A DNA stretch of 64,000 nt, from NCBI GenBank assembly GCA_024698505.1, contig JAILRE010000050.1, positions 40,577 through 104,576 of the forward strand, read 5' to 3'. Both the position numbers and the translations under genes were made by a program. Origin of the DNA: Clostridiales bacterium. Lineage in GTDB: Bacteria; Bacillota; Clostridia; Christensenellales; CAG-138. This document shows, in pieces, positions 1 to 8,942 of the stretch (position 1 is its first letter; every line of letters begins with the position of its first letter). Under the pieces are notes generated by a model. That model was given only the letters and a program-made list of their open reading frames with translations. It did not search any database and was not told the origin of the DNA.

Positions 1-1
1 A

Positions 2-241
2 CCGCTCTTCGTCAATTCGTTCCGCAGGGCCGAGGAGCTTGCGCTTGCTATGGAGAGCCGCTGTTACCACGGCGGCGAGGGCCGCACGAGGCTGAAGGTG
101 CTGAAGTTCCACATGCGCGATCTTTGGGCGGTGCTGATATTCGCCGCGCTTATCGCCGTCGTTGTGATACTCCAGAACACCTTCCCGATCGACAGATACG
201 CAGCCGACCTCATATTGGGGCTGCTCGGCAAAAAGCAATGA
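2..241 (+). CDS. ecfT: ECF transporter T component, C-terminal part
   Basis: The frame is open from the left edge, so only the last 79 residues are present. The piece starts PLFVNSFRRAEELALAM and runs through SRCYHGGEGRTRLK, which matches the conserved C-terminal coupling-helix region (Arg-rich, with the ESRCYxGGEGRT signature) of EcfT. This membrane subunit of energy-coupling factor transporters links the EcfA ATPases to vitamin- or metal-binding S components. A final hydrophobic segment follows (LWAVLIFAALIAVVVIL). It is known that ecfA1-ecfA2-ecfT commonly precede truA in Bacillota, and truA lies 400 bases downstream, which supports the call. The stop overlaps the next start (ATGA), so the following gene is probably co-translated. 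The 5' part and start lie outside the window. Confidence 0.88.
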   Translation, partial: PLFVNSFRRAEELALAMESRCYHGGEGRTRLKVLKFHMRDLWAVLIFAALIAVVVILQNTFPIDRYAADLILGLLGKKQ

Positions 242-648
242 AGCCCGACGCCAAAACGAGAAGGACGATGCTCATGATCGCGGCCGCGCTGCTTGCGGCG
301 GCGGCGATATGGCTAATTCTTCTCGAAAGCAAAAGCTACTCCAGAGCCGTATGCAGAAGGATAAACGAATTCGGGTACAATGTCTCCCCTTCCGACTTCT
401 ACACACAGGGATACGGCGTCAACACGAGCATTGCCGAGGTAGTGAAGGAAGACCTCGCCGTGATAATCAGGCAGAGCCGGGCCTGCGGCTTTTCCGCAGA
501 CGTTAACAAGGTCGGAGCCGTCGAACTCATGCTCTGCAAATTGGACGATACGAGAGTATTGTTCGTCTATCTCGTCGATAAGGAGCCAGAGCTCGTGTTT
601 ATTGAGGACACAGAAACTAAAGAAACCTTCCCGCTTGCAGATAAATGA
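238..648 (+). CDS. Membrane-anchored protein of unknown function
   Basis: I do not recognise this 136-residue protein. The start at 238 is chosen because its ATG overlaps the ecfT stop, the usual sign of translational coupling; an upstream in-frame ATG at 124 would bury 114 bases inside ecfT. The N-terminus has a charged stretch (KPDAKTRRT) followed by one hydrophobic helix (about residues 10-28), so it is probably anchored in the membrane with a soluble domain outside. The rest is a mixed alpha/beta-looking domain without cysteine clusters or catalytic motifs that I can name. Its stop again overlaps the truA start (ATGA), placing it in an ecfT-orf-truA operon. Confidence 0.7.
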   Translation: MKPDAKTRRTMLMIAAALLAAAAIWLILLESKSYSRAVCRRINEFGYNVSPSDFYTQGYGVNTSIAEVVKEDLAVIIRQSRACGFSADVNKVGAVELMLCKLDDTRVLFVYLVDKEPELVFIEDTETKETFPLADK

Positions 649-1409
649 GACGCATCGCGCTTATAATCGAATATGACGGCACGAATTACGTCGGCTGGCA
701 GGTCCAGCCTAACGGGATCACCGTTCAGCAGGTGATAGACGACGCCTTTGAAAAGCTTATCGGCGAGCGTCCCGTACTGCACGCCTCCGGCCGCACGGAC
801 AGCGGCGTCCACGCGAGGGCGCAGGTCGCGCATTTCGATACCGAATGCCGCATACCTGACGACAAGTTCTGCTACGCTCTCAATACGAGGCTGCCTTCGG
901 ACGTCCGCATAAAGGCGAGCTTCGAGGTCCCCTCGGATTTCCATGCGAGATTCTGTGTTAAGGAAAAGCATTACGTCTATACGATCAACAACGCGAAGCA
1001 CGCTTCTGCTTTCACGAGGAACACCGCTCTCCACGTTCACTACCCGCTCGACCTCGACAGGCTGAACGAAGCTGCCTCGTATTTTCTGGGTACTCACGAT
1101 TTCAACGCCTTCCGTTCGTCCGGAAGCTGCTCGACTTCAACCGAAAGGACGATCTTCGTTTCCGAATGGGAAAAGGAAGGCAGCTGCCTCAGATACCACG
1201 TTGCGGGAAGCGGCTTCCTTTACAACATGGTGAGGATAATGACCGGCACCATGCTGAGGATCGGCCTCGGCTTCGAAAGCCCGGAAACGGTAAAGGAGGC
1301 GCTTGCAAACCCCAGCCGCGAATTTGCCGGGGATACCGCGCCAGCCCACGGGCTGACCCTTTGGCGAGTGGTCTACGATCTCTTCGATACGGAAGATCAT
1401 CTTGAATAG
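645..1409 (+). CDS. truA: tRNA pseudouridine(38-40) synthase TruA
   Basis: The 254-residue product begins RRIALIIEYDGTNYVGWQ, the standard TruA N-terminus, and carries the catalytic motif GRTDSGVHA with the nucleophilic aspartate at about residue 52. The later blocks HDFNAFRSSG and FLYNMVRIMTGT are also TruA hallmarks. The enzyme converts uridines 38-40 in the anticodon stem-loop of many tRNAs into pseudouridine in the cytoplasm. Length is normal for the family. The ATG overlaps the stop of the previous gene. In many Bacillota truA is followed by rplM-rpsI; here it is followed by a separate promoter and yloU instead. Confidence 0.97.
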   Translation: MRRIALIIEYDGTNYVGWQVQPNGITVQQVIDDAFEKLIGERPVLHASGRTDSGVHARAQVAHFDTECRIPDDKFCYALNTRLPSDVRIKASFEVPSDFHARFCVKEKHYVYTINNAKHASAFTRNTALHVHYPLDLDRLNEAASYFLGTHDFNAFRSSGSCSTSTERTIFVSEWEKEGSCLRYHVAGSGFLYNMVRIMTGTMLRIGLGFESPETVKEALANPSREFAGDTAPAHGLTLWRVVYDLFDTEDHLE

Positions 1410-1456
1410 AGCGTTTGTCCGTTTTCCCAAGCTCCGCCTCATTTTGGCGAAAGCAC

Positions 1457-1485
1457 TTGCGCAAAGCGGATAAATGTTGTAGAAT
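1457..1485 (+). promoter_or_regulatory. Sigma-A type promoter upstream of yloU-like gene
   Basis: TTGCGC (1457-1462) and TAGAAT (1480-1485) are separated by 17 bases and lie about 30 bases upstream of the yloU-like start, which has its own Shine-Dalgarno sequence (GGAGG near 1504). Position and spacing support a housekeeping promoter for the yloU-fakA-recG group. Confidence 0.5.
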
Positions 1486-1515
1486 AAAGTGTAAAATCAT
1501 ATTCGGAGGTGTATT

Positions 1516-1872
1516 ATGCCTGCTAACATTCTTTATGATCTTGGCACCGTAACGCTCACCGACGATCTCATCGCGACGATCGCCGGCACCGCCGCCGTTG
1601 AAAACTACGGCATAGTTGCCATGAACAGCAAGAGCGCTACCGACGCGATACTTCAGCTCGTCGGAAGCGATAATATGAAACGCGGCGTCAAAGTCACTAT
1701 ACTTAACGACGGAACCACGATAGATATCGACCTTCACGTTACCGTAATGTACGGCGTATCCCTTCCCGTTGTAGCGCAGAACGCCGTCAGCAACGTCAAG
1801 TACCGTGTTGAGGATCTCACCGGTCTCCACGTCCGCAACGTCAACATATTCGTGGAATCCATCAAAGTCTGA
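1516..1872 (+). CDS. Asp23/Gls24 family (YloU-like) envelope stress protein
   Basis: This 118-residue protein fits the Asp23/Gls24 family: a compact alpha/beta protein with the sequence GTVTLTDDLIATIAGTAA near the N-terminus and TGLHVRNVNIFVESI at the end. Family members associate with the membrane through partners and are linked to cell-envelope homeostasis. The gene order with the downstream DAK2-domain protein is the same as yloU-yloV in Bacillus subtilis, which strengthens the assignment. A strong Shine-Dalgarno (CGGAGGTG) precedes the ATG. The spacing to fakA is only 20 bases, so the two genes are very likely one transcript. Confidence 0.92.
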   Translation: MPANILYDLGTVTLTDDLIATIAGTAAVENYGIVAMNSKSATDAILQLVGSDNMKRGVKVTILNDGTTIDIDLHVTVMYGVSLPVVAQNAVSNVKYRVEDLTGLHVRNVNIFVESIKV

Positions 1873-1892
1873 CGCCGAAGGAGTGCTTTGTT

Positions 1893-3557
1893 TTGAAAAG
1901 ATCAGTTTTTAACGGTGATCTGCTCAGGGATATGTTCCTCATGGGAGCAGCTCTCCTTGAGCACAATAAGGCATCCATTGATGCTATGAACGTCTTCCCC
2001 GTTCCCGACGGGGATACCGGCACCAACATGTCGATGACGATGCAGCGCGCCGTCGCCGAGATCCGTTCCTGCGACAGCGACACGGCTGAAGCGATCGCTG
2101 CAGCCGCATCCCTCGGCGCGTTAAAGGGCGCAAGGGGCAACTCCGGCGTTATCCTCTCCCAGATATTCCGCGGCATTTCTCAGTCGCTCAAGGGAAAGGG
2201 CGACGTCATCAGCGCGAGGATGCTCGCCGACGCGATGACCTCCGGCACGGAGGCCGCTTACAAGGCGGTCATGCGCCCCAAGGAGGGCACGATGCTGACC
2301 GTCTCCCGCGTTATGGCGGAGTACGCTCAGAAGGCCGCGACCGTTAGGGGCGCGGAAGCCTATGACGTTCTCGAGGCTATGCTCGAGGGCGGCGAGGACG
2401 CCCTGAAAAAGACGCCAGATCTGCTCCCCGTTCTCAAGGAAGCGGGCGTGCTCGATTCCGGCGGAACCGGTCTGCTTACTATCTTCCGCGGATTCATGCT
2501 CGCCGCCAACGGCGAGGACGCCGAATCCATGGATCTCGATCTCGCGCTTCCCGGCGAAACGCCCGAGGAGTCGGAGTATAACTCCAACGAGAGCATAATC
2601 GCCTCCACCGACGTCAACGATATCAAGTTCGGCTACTGCAGCGAGATGTTCATAATCCATCTGCACGACGACGTGACCGAAGCGGACGTCGACAGGTTCC
2701 GCGACAAGCTCTGCAGGCTGGGCGACAGCGTCGTGGTCGTTTACGATACCGACATCATCAAGGTCCACGTCCACTCCAACGCCCCCGGCAAGGTCATACA
2801 GTTCGCTCTCATGCTCGGCGAGATCGACAAATTGAAGGTCGACAACATGCGCGAGCAGAACCGCCAGATAAAGGAAAAGCAGAAGCGCGAGCAGAAGGAA
2901 CAGGCTGTCGTCGCCGTTAGCGCGGGCGAAGGACTTGAAGAGGATCTCAAGGCTCTCGGCGTAAGCTTCGTTATCTCCGGCGGGCAGACAATGAACCCCA
3001 GCATCGACGTTATCGCTCAGGCGATCAAGAAGGTCAACGCCAAGACCGTTTTCGTCCTGCCCGATAACTCCAACATAATCCTTGCCGCGCAGCAGGCGGC
3101 CAACGTAGTCGACTGCGAGGTCATCGTCCTCCCCACCAAGACCGTTATGCAGGGCATTTCCGCTATGACGGGCTTCAACCCCGACGCCTCCGTTGAGGAG
3201 AACCGCGAGGCAATGACCGAGTGCTTCGGCAACGTGGTTTCCGGCTCCGTCACCTACGCCGTACGCGATACCTCCTATAATGGGAACACCATCCACACGG
3301 GCGATATAATCGGACTCGTCGACAACAACATCGTAGAGGTCTGCAAGGACGTGGCGGAGTGCTCCAGAGCCCTCATAAAGAGGATCATGGAAGCCAAGGA
3401 GGATTGCGGTTTCGTCTCCGTCTACTGGGGCGAAGGCGCCGACGAGGAGAGCGCGGAGGCTCTCGTGGCCGAACTTACCGACGAATATCCCGACGTTGAG
3501 TTCATGGTCAGGAAGGGCGGTCAGCCTCTCTACTATTACTACATCTCAGCAGAATAA
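1893..3557 (+). CDS. fakA: DAK2/DegV domain fatty acid kinase subunit (FakA/YloV-like)
   Basis: The 554-residue product begins with a DAK2 (Dha kinase L-like) domain containing NVFPVPDGDTGTNMS, the metal- and nucleotide-binding block, followed by GARGNSGVILSQIFRG and EGTMLTVSR, and by DSGGTGLL. The C-terminal half matches the YloV-type region of FakA. With a fatty-acid-binding FakB (DegV) partner, FakA phosphorylates exogenous fatty acids; no fakB is visible in the window. The start is TTG at 1893 with GAAGGAG 10-15 bases upstream; no ATG near the N-terminus of the domain competes. The stop TAA overlaps the recG ATG by one base (TAATG). Confidence 0.93.
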   Translation: MKRSVFNGDLLRDMFLMGAALLEHNKASIDAMNVFPVPDGDTGTNMSMTMQRAVAEIRSCDSDTAEAIAAAASLGALKGARGNSGVILSQIFRGISQSLKGKGDVISARMLADAMTSGTEAAYKAVMRPKEGTMLTVSRVMAEYAQKAATVRGAEAYDVLEAMLEGGEDALKKTPDLLPVLKEAGVLDSGGTGLLTIFRGFMLAANGEDAESMDLDLALPGETPEESEYNSNESIIASTDVNDIKFGYCSEMFIIHLHDDVTEADVDRFRDKLCRLGDSVVVVYDTDIIKVHVHSNAPGKVIQFALMLGEIDKLKVDNMREQNRQIKEKQKREQKEQAVVAVSAGEGLEEDLKALGVSFVISGGQTMNPSIDVIAQAIKKVNAKTVFVLPDNSNIILAAQQAANVVDCEVIVLPTKTVMQGISAMTGFNPDASVEENREAMTECFGNVVSGSVTYAVRDTSYNGNTIHTGDIIGLVDNNIVEVCKDVAECSRALIKRIMEAKEDCGFVSVYWGEGADEESAEALVAELTDEYPDVEFMVRKGGQPLYYYYISAE

Positions 3558-5581
3558 TGGATCTTGAATCGAAACTGACCGATCTTAAAGGAATCGGGCC
3601 CAAACGTGCAGAAGCTCTTGCCCGCTTGGGCCTTTTCTCGATACGCGATATCCTGTTCTACGCACCGAGGGAGCATTACGATCTGCGCGAAGCGAAGAAG
3701 ATCGAAGAGCTGACTCACGGCGAATACGCGATAGTGAAGATCGAAGAGATCGATAAACCGAAGATCGCCTACCCCGTTATCGGCGGAAGGAGGACTTCGC
3801 TCGTTTCGGTCAATATTTCGGACGGTACGGGCCGGCTCCGCCTCTCATGGTTCAATCAGCCCTACGCAAGGAACTCGATACCCGAATTCGCCAACGGATA
3901 CGTCCACGGCAGGGTGGATCTCTCCCGCGGGAAGGTTATGGTGAACGGCGTATTCTGCCCCTCGCCTCCCGGCATGCTGCCGGTCTATCCGCTGACTAAA
4001 GGATTGGGCCAGGCCTCGATGCGCTCTTGCGTAAAATCCGTTATGCGCGGCGTCGATGGAGTGTACGGCGAGACTTTGCCCGAAAAAATACGCATGGAGC
4101 ACGGTCTTTGCCAGCTCGGCTTCGCGCTTGAAAACCTGCATTTCCCACTCTCGCCGGAGGCTTTGGCGATAGCAAAGCGCAGGCTGTCATTTGAAAACAC
4201 GCTCTATTTTACAATACTTCTTGAATCGCTGAGAGCGCGTTCCTCGCACGAGACCGGTATTTCATTCAATGTAAAAGGTCTTTTGGACGAATACTTGAAG
4301 CTCCTTCCGTTCGCTCCGACTAACGGTCAGCTCGCCGTCATGCGAGAGCTCTCATCCGATATGGCCTCCCCCGTCCCCATGAACAGGCTCGTTCAGGGCG
4401 ACGTTGGCTCTGGCAAGACCGCGATAGCGGTTTACGCTATGTTCGTAGCCGCGAGCAACGGCTGCCAGGCAGCGCTCATGGCGCCGACCTCGATACTCGC
4501 CGAACAGCACTTTACGAAGCTTCAAAAGCTGTTCGGGGAAAACGCCGTGCTCATCACGGGGAGCATGAAAAAAGCCGAGCAGAGGGCCGCGCTTGAAAAG
4601 ATCAAGAGCGGCGATGCAAGCTATATCGTGGGGACTCACTCCCTTCTGGAGAGCGGCGTGGAATTCCGCGATCTCGGCCTTGTGATAACGGACGAACAGC
4701 ACCGTTTCGGAGTGCGCCAGCGCGCTGTTCTCGGCAACAAGGGCCGCTCGCCCGACGTTCTTATTATGAGCGCGACGCCCATACCGAGAACGCTTTCCCT
4801 GATACTCTACGGCGACCTTGACGTTTCGAAGCTAACGGAGCTTCCCGGCGGCAGGAAACCCGTAACGACGCGCTTCGTTCCGCCCGAGAAACGCGCGGAT
4901 ATGTACCGCTACATCGAACGTGAAATAAAGGAGAGAGGCATACAGGCTTTCACCGTCTGCCCCATGATAGAGGACAACGACGAGGTCCGGCTCGCCTGCT
5001 CCGCAGAGGCAGTCTTCAAGGAGCTTAAAGAAAGGCTTACCATCTCCGTCGAACTGATACACGGCCGTATGAAGGCCGACAAGCGAGAAGAGATAATGCG
5101 CCGTTTCCGCGACGGGGAGATAGATCTGCTCGTCTCCACGACCGTTATCGAGGTTGGCGTCGACGTGCCGAACGCCTGCATAATGGCGATAGAGGCCGCG
5201 GAGCGATTCGGCTTGGCTCAGCTCCATCAGCTGAGGGGCCGCGTCGGGAGGAGCGACAAGGAGAGCTTCTGCTTCCTGCTGACCGAGAGCCGCGCCGAGA
5301 GCGTAGCCGAAAGGGTGAAAACGCTCGTCGCCTCCAACGACGGGTTCGAGATCGCCGAAAAGGATCTGATTACGAGGGGCCCGGGAGAGCTTTTGGGCAT
5401 GCGTCAGCACGGCAGCTCACAGCTCCTGAACGCGCTTGCGATAAGCGACATGGATACTCTTAACGAAGCGAGGAACGAAGCTTTGAAGCTGCTTTCGAGC
5501 GGCAGGAGCGAGGAAATGGCTTTTGTCAAAAACGTGCTTGCGAAGTATTCCAAGCAGCTTGAGGATATCGCCATAAACTGA
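3557..5581 (+). CDS. recG: ATP-dependent DNA helicase RecG
   Basis: The 674-residue protein has the complete RecG layout. An N-terminal wedge domain starts with a helix-hairpin-helix-like LKGIGPKRAEALARLG and an OB-fold. The superfamily 2 helicase core then shows Walker A GDVGSGKT (about residue 281), DEQH (about 379), SATPIPRT and the C-terminal QLRGRVGRS. RecG remodels stalled replication forks and Holliday junctions. Length is typical. The ATG overlaps the fakA stop, so translation is probably coupled; fakA-recG adjacency is conserved in Bacillota. Confidence 0.97.
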   Translation: MDLESKLTDLKGIGPKRAEALARLGLFSIRDILFYAPREHYDLREAKKIEELTHGEYAIVKIEEIDKPKIAYPVIGGRRTSLVSVNISDGTGRLRLSWFNQPYARNSIPEFANGYVHGRVDLSRGKVMVNGVFCPSPPGMLPVYPLTKGLGQASMRSCVKSVMRGVDGVYGETLPEKIRMEHGLCQLGFALENLHFPLSPEALAIAKRRLSFENTLYFTILLESLRARSSHETGISFNVKGLLDEYLKLLPFAPTNGQLAVMRELSSDMASPVPMNRLVQGDVGSGKTAIAVYAMFVAASNGCQAALMAPTSILAEQHFTKLQKLFGENAVLITGSMKKAEQRAALEKIKSGDASYIVGTHSLLESGVEFRDLGLVITDEQHRFGVRQRAVLGNKGRSPDVLIMSATPIPRTLSLILYGDLDVSKLTELPGGRKPVTTRFVPPEKRADMYRYIEREIKERGIQAFTVCPMIEDNDEVRLACSAEAVFKELKERLTISVELIHGRMKADKREEIMRRFRDGEIDLLVSTTVIEVGVDVPNACIMAIEAAERFGLAQLHQLRGRVGRSDKESFCFLLTESRAESVAERVKTLVASNDGFEIAEKDLITRGPGELLGMRQHGSSQLLNALAISDMDTLNEARNEALKLLSSGRSEEMAFVKNVLAKYSKQLEDIAIN

Positions 5582-5595
5582 GGTATAATGAAAAA

Positions 5596-6969
5596 ATGAG
5601 CGCACCTTTTAAGAAAAACGACGATATAACCCTGGAAATAACCGGTATGAGCAGCGAAGGCTCCGGCGTAGGCAGATACGAGGGATTCGCGGTATTCGTG
5701 CCGTTCACCCTGCCGGGAGAAACGGTATCCGCGCATATCATAAAAGTAACGGGCTCGTACGCCGTCGGAAAGCTGATGGAGGTCATAGTCCCCTCCCCGG
5801 AGAGGGTCGATCCCCCCTGCCCCGTATTCAAAAAATGCGGCGGGTGCACGCTTATGCACATGAGCTATCAGGCTCAGCTCGAATACAAGAGGAACGCGGT
5901 TAGGGACGCGCTCGTTCGCCTTGGAGGGTTCAAGGATATCGAGGTGAAGCCCGTTATCGGGATGGACGAGCCCGCGCGCTACCGCAACAAGGGGAGCTTC
6001 CCCTTCGGCAATACGGATATAGGCGTCACGTTCGGCCTTTACGCCCAGAGGAGCCACAGGCTCGTTCCCACAAGCGACTGCATAATAGAACGCGAGACCG
6101 CCATAAGGGCCGCTGAAGCCGCCGCCGATTGGGCGAGCGCGAACGGCATACCCGCCTATGACGAGGTGACGAAGCGCGGCGTCATCCGCCACGTTGTTAC
6201 AAGATCCTGCACGGGCGGAGCGGCGGTATGCGTCGTAACTACGGGAAAGCTCCCGCATAAGGACGATCTGATCGAACGTATAAAAAAAGCCGTTCCCGAA
6301 GTCAGATCGATCGTTCATAACGTGAACCCCGACGACACGAACGCCATCTGCGGAAAAGAGGACAGGCTCATTTACGGGAGCGAGACCGTCGTTCAGAATA
6401 TGGGCGGCCTTGATTTCGAGGTCAGCCGTGAAAGCTTCCTGCAGGTGAATCCCGTGCAGACCGAAAAGCTGTATTCGCTTGCCATTGAAGGGCTTGAATT
6501 GAAGGGAAACGAGACCGTCGCCGACGTTTTCTGCGGCATTGGAACTATCACGCTGATGCTCGCAAAGAGAGCAAAGAGCGCCGTAGGGATCGAATACGTC
6601 GAGAAGGCCGTGGACGACGCGAAACGCAACGCCGAACTGAACGGTATCGCAAACGCCGATTTCATCTGCGGCGCGGCGGAGACGGCGCTTCCGGAGCTGA
6701 TCGGCAAAGGACGCCGGTTCGACGCCGTAACGCTCGATCCCCCGCGCAAGGGCGCCGATCCCGAAGTGCTGAAGGCCATCGCCGAGTGCGGAGCCGAAAA
6801 GATCGCTTACGTCTCCTGCTCCCCCGCCACCCTTGCAAGGGATCTTAAGCTCCTCGCCGGATACGGCTTCCGGATCGTTTCGGTTCAGCCGGTGGATATG
6901 TTCCCGATGACAAGCCACGTTGAGACGGTCGTCACCTTGTTCCAGACAAATCGACAATCAGAAGTTTGA
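5596..6969 (+). CDS. 23S rRNA (uracil-C5)-methyltransferase, RlmD/RlmCD/TrmA family
   Basis: The 457-residue enzyme opens with a TRAM domain (DITLEITGMSSEGSGVGR). It then carries the iron-sulfur ligands C75, C81 and C84 in the pattern CPVFKKCGGC, and a C-terminal Rossmann SAM-methyltransferase domain with DVFCGIGTITL, LDPPRKG and the catalytic cysteine in YVSCSPATLARD. This set defines the uracil-5 methyltransferase family that uses SAM to make m5U in 23S rRNA. Which uracil (747, 1939 or both) cannot be told from sequence alone. The gene starts 15 bases after recG and is probably in the same transcript. GAGGT at 5580-5584 is a possible, somewhat distant ribosome binding site. Confidence 0.94.
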   Translation: MSAPFKKNDDITLEITGMSSEGSGVGRYEGFAVFVPFTLPGETVSAHIIKVTGSYAVGKLMEVIVPSPERVDPPCPVFKKCGGCTLMHMSYQAQLEYKRNAVRDALVRLGGFKDIEVKPVIGMDEPARYRNKGSFPFGNTDIGVTFGLYAQRSHRLVPTSDCIIERETAIRAAEAAADWASANGIPAYDEVTKRGVIRHVVTRSCTGGAAVCVVTTGKLPHKDDLIERIKKAVPEVRSIVHNVNPDDTNAICGKEDRLIYGSETVVQNMGGLDFEVSRESFLQVNPVQTEKLYSLAIEGLELKGNETVADVFCGIGTITLMLAKRAKSAVGIEYVEKAVDDAKRNAELNGIANADFICGAAETALPELIGKGRRFDAVTLDPPRKGADPEVLKAIAECGAEKIAYVSCSPATLARDLKLLAGYGFRIVSVQPVDMFPMTSHVETVVTLFQTNRQSEV

Positions 6970-7413
6970 ATGATAATGGAAATTCAATTATACGAAGACA
7001 AATACAGGGACGATATTATCTTCATGGTTTTACAGGCCAAGGACGCGCTTGGGAGGCTGCCAAGGATCAATGAGGACCTGCTCGATATAAAGAAGAACTA
7101 CTTTGACCGTGGGGATAAGTTCTGGATTGCTTTGGATGATAACGACCGGGTGATCGGCTGCGGGGGATATTCGAGGATTGAAAGAACGAATGAAGCTTTT
7201 ATCCATCGATTGTACGTAAAGGCGTCTGAAAAGCGCAAAGGCATCGGATCGGCTCTGCTTGAAACGATCGAGGCGGAAATGCGCGGCAACGGCATTTCGG
7301 TAGCGCGGGTACATCTCGGCGCTCCGCGGGAACAGTGGTTTGAGTCATATTCATTCTATCCGAAGCATGGATACGCCGAATATGAGCCACGATATATGAT
7401 GAAGGAATTATAA
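6970..7413 (+). CDS. GNAT family N-acetyltransferase
   Basis: This 147-residue single-domain GNAT has the acetyl-CoA loop in the segment EKRKGIGSALLETIE, preceded by a beta-strand FIHRLYVKASE, and ends in FYPKHGYAEYEPRYMMKEL, the usual closing strand. Acceptor substrate is unknown. The ATG directly abuts the stop of the methyltransferase; a second ATG two codons downstream is equally possible since no strong ribosome binding site is visible. It opens a run of acetyltransferase genes on the same strand with a lower GC content than the preceding housekeeping genes, which suggests separate acquisition. Confidence 0.88.
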   Translation: MIMEIQLYEDKYRDDIIFMVLQAKDALGRLPRINEDLLDIKKNYFDRGDKFWIALDDNDRVIGCGGYSRIERTNEAFIHRLYVKASEKRKGIGSALLETIEAEMRGNGISVARVHLGAPREQWFESYSFYPKHGYAEYEPRYMMKEL

Positions 7414-7443
7414 AGACAAATCGGAATTTGGAAAGGCAGTTAA

Positions 7444-8307
7444 ATGGAATACATAATCGAGGATCTGACAAAAGAAGAAGCCGAATACATCGGCAGGAAG
7501 ATCGATGAAATCGTACCGCACGAAGTGGATGCTGATTCGGAAGAATTCGTTCTCAAAGTCGAGAACGAAAACGGCGAGATCATCGGCGGCTGTATCGTAG
7601 AAGCATACGAATACCACTGGTCGAGAGTTCTTCTTGAAGAGCTTTGGGTAGATGAACGCTATCGACATCAGGGACTTGGATCTATGATCCTACGCGAGGT
7701 CGAGCGTATTGCAAGAGAGAAGGGCTGTCGGGTCGTTACGCTCGGAACCGCCAGTTATATGGCAAGACCGTTCTATGAGAAACATGGCTATACGGTATTT
7801 ACGACGCTGAAAAAGGCAAATGGCTATATCAGTTATTCATTGGTCAAGTATTTGGACAGGGACACGCCCGACTATGTGCCGACAAACAACAGCGGTACGC
7901 GGTTCAAGGTTTCCTATGGCAATGAGGACGATGCAGATGTGATACAAGACGGCCTTGACACATACGACGAAGCCTACGAGCCGAAATACGAAAATGTTGG
8001 CTTTTATAAAAAACTTGTGGACGAAGACGGCAGGTTTTCGGCAGGCGTGATCGCTGACGTTGACAAAGGTGAGAGCGGCTTTGTTGAAGCACTGTTTGTG
8101 GAAGAGCCGCTGAGACTTCAAGGTCTGGGCACATGTCTTTTGAAGGAAGCGGAAGAATTCGCAAAGGGAAACGGTGCGTATGTAGTTTTAACAAGCGCAG
8201 GCGACTGGAACGTCGATTTCTTCAAAAAGAACGGCTATTTGATCAGAGGTGAACTCAAAGACGTTCCGAAAGGACACAATTGCTACGAGCTTTACAAAAT
8301 GATTTGA
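7444..8307 (+). CDS. Tandem two-domain GNAT acetyltransferase
   Basis: The 287-residue product contains two GNAT folds in series. The N-terminal one has LWVDERYRHQGLGSMILREVE (the acetyl-CoA loop is RHQGLG, about residues 76-81) and ends FYEKHGYTVFTTL. The C-terminal one has LFVEEPLRLQGLGTCLLKE (RLQGLG) and ends FFKKNGYLIRGELKD. Both loops keep the glycine pattern, so both domains could bind acetyl-CoA. The duplication is internal and each half is about 140 residues. GGAAAGGCAGTTAA before the ATG holds a weak ribosome binding site. Substrate is unknown. The gene lies within the acetyltransferase patch and shows AT-richer codon choice than recG or rlmD. Confidence 0.88.
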   Translation: MEYIIEDLTKEEAEYIGRKIDEIVPHEVDADSEEFVLKVENENGEIIGGCIVEAYEYHWSRVLLEELWVDERYRHQGLGSMILREVERIAREKGCRVVTLGTASYMARPFYEKHGYTVFTTLKKANGYISYSLVKYLDRDTPDYVPTNNSGTRFKVSYGNEDDADVIQDGLDTYDEAYEPKYENVGFYKKLVDEDGRFSAGVIADVDKGESGFVEALFVEEPLRLQGLGTCLLKEAEEFAKGNGAYVVLTSAGDWNVDFFKKNGYLIRGELKDVPKGHNCYELYKMI

Positions 8308-8331
8308 GAAGAGGAAAAGGAGAACAATTCA

Positions 8332-8820
8332 TGAGATTAGTTGATATCACAAGCGAAAACTGGGAAGACGTTATTATTTCTGACAACAAACGAAACCATA
8401 ACGGTCAAGGGCAGCAGAGGGCCGTATGAAGCGAAAGGCATGCCGTCGCTGTGTGAGGATTTTGTGGCATCCAATGCCTTGTCCATCGTACAGTCCGTGT
8501 ACGAGGACGGCTGGGTCATTAAGGCAATCGAACATGAAGGGGAACTGATCGGCTTCACCATGTTCGGTTGGAACGAAGAGGAAGAGTTTTACGAACTGTG
8601 CAGGATCATGATCGATTTGCATTATCAGAATAAGGGCTATGGGACCCAAGCGATCAAAATGATCCCGGATGAGATGAAGTCCCGTTTCGGATGCAGGGAA
8701 GTCTATCTGTCCACAGACCCTGAAAACGCTGTCGGAATGCACGTATATGGAAAAGTCGGGTTCAAGTCAGAAAACAGAATGGTCGATGACGAAGAACTGT
8801 TCAAGATCATATTTGACTGA
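8332..8820 (+). pseudogene. GNAT acetyltransferase with an internal frameshift
   Basis: A GNAT N-terminus, MRLVDITSENWEDVI, starts at an ATG at 8332 with a good AAGGAG ribosome binding site 8-10 bases upstream. After about 15 codons the reading continues in a different frame as FLTTNETITVKG and runs to 8820 with a full GNAT core (RIMIDLHYQNKGYGTQAIKMI) and closing strand (HVYGKVGFKSE). Removing one base in ATTATTT near 8373-8379 joins the frames into a continuous DVIFLTTN. In the uncorrected first frame translation stops at a TGA near 8430. The downstream frame can only start from a TTG at 8341 that lacks a ribosome binding site. A sequencing error or a true single-base insertion explain this equally well. 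Confidence 0.72.
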
Positions 8821-8942
8821 ATCGTTATGAGTCTGTCGATCTGTTTCCGAATCGGCAATTCATGAATACGGTCGCTCAGTTATCCCGCTGAAATAATGAA
8901 CGTCAGTTTTTCAGACCAAGCGAAGAAAAAGGAGGATGCAAT

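Noticed and set aside
2121..3296. 391-codon open frame opposite fakA
   Set aside because: Shadow of fakA caused by codon bias; no start signal or domain.
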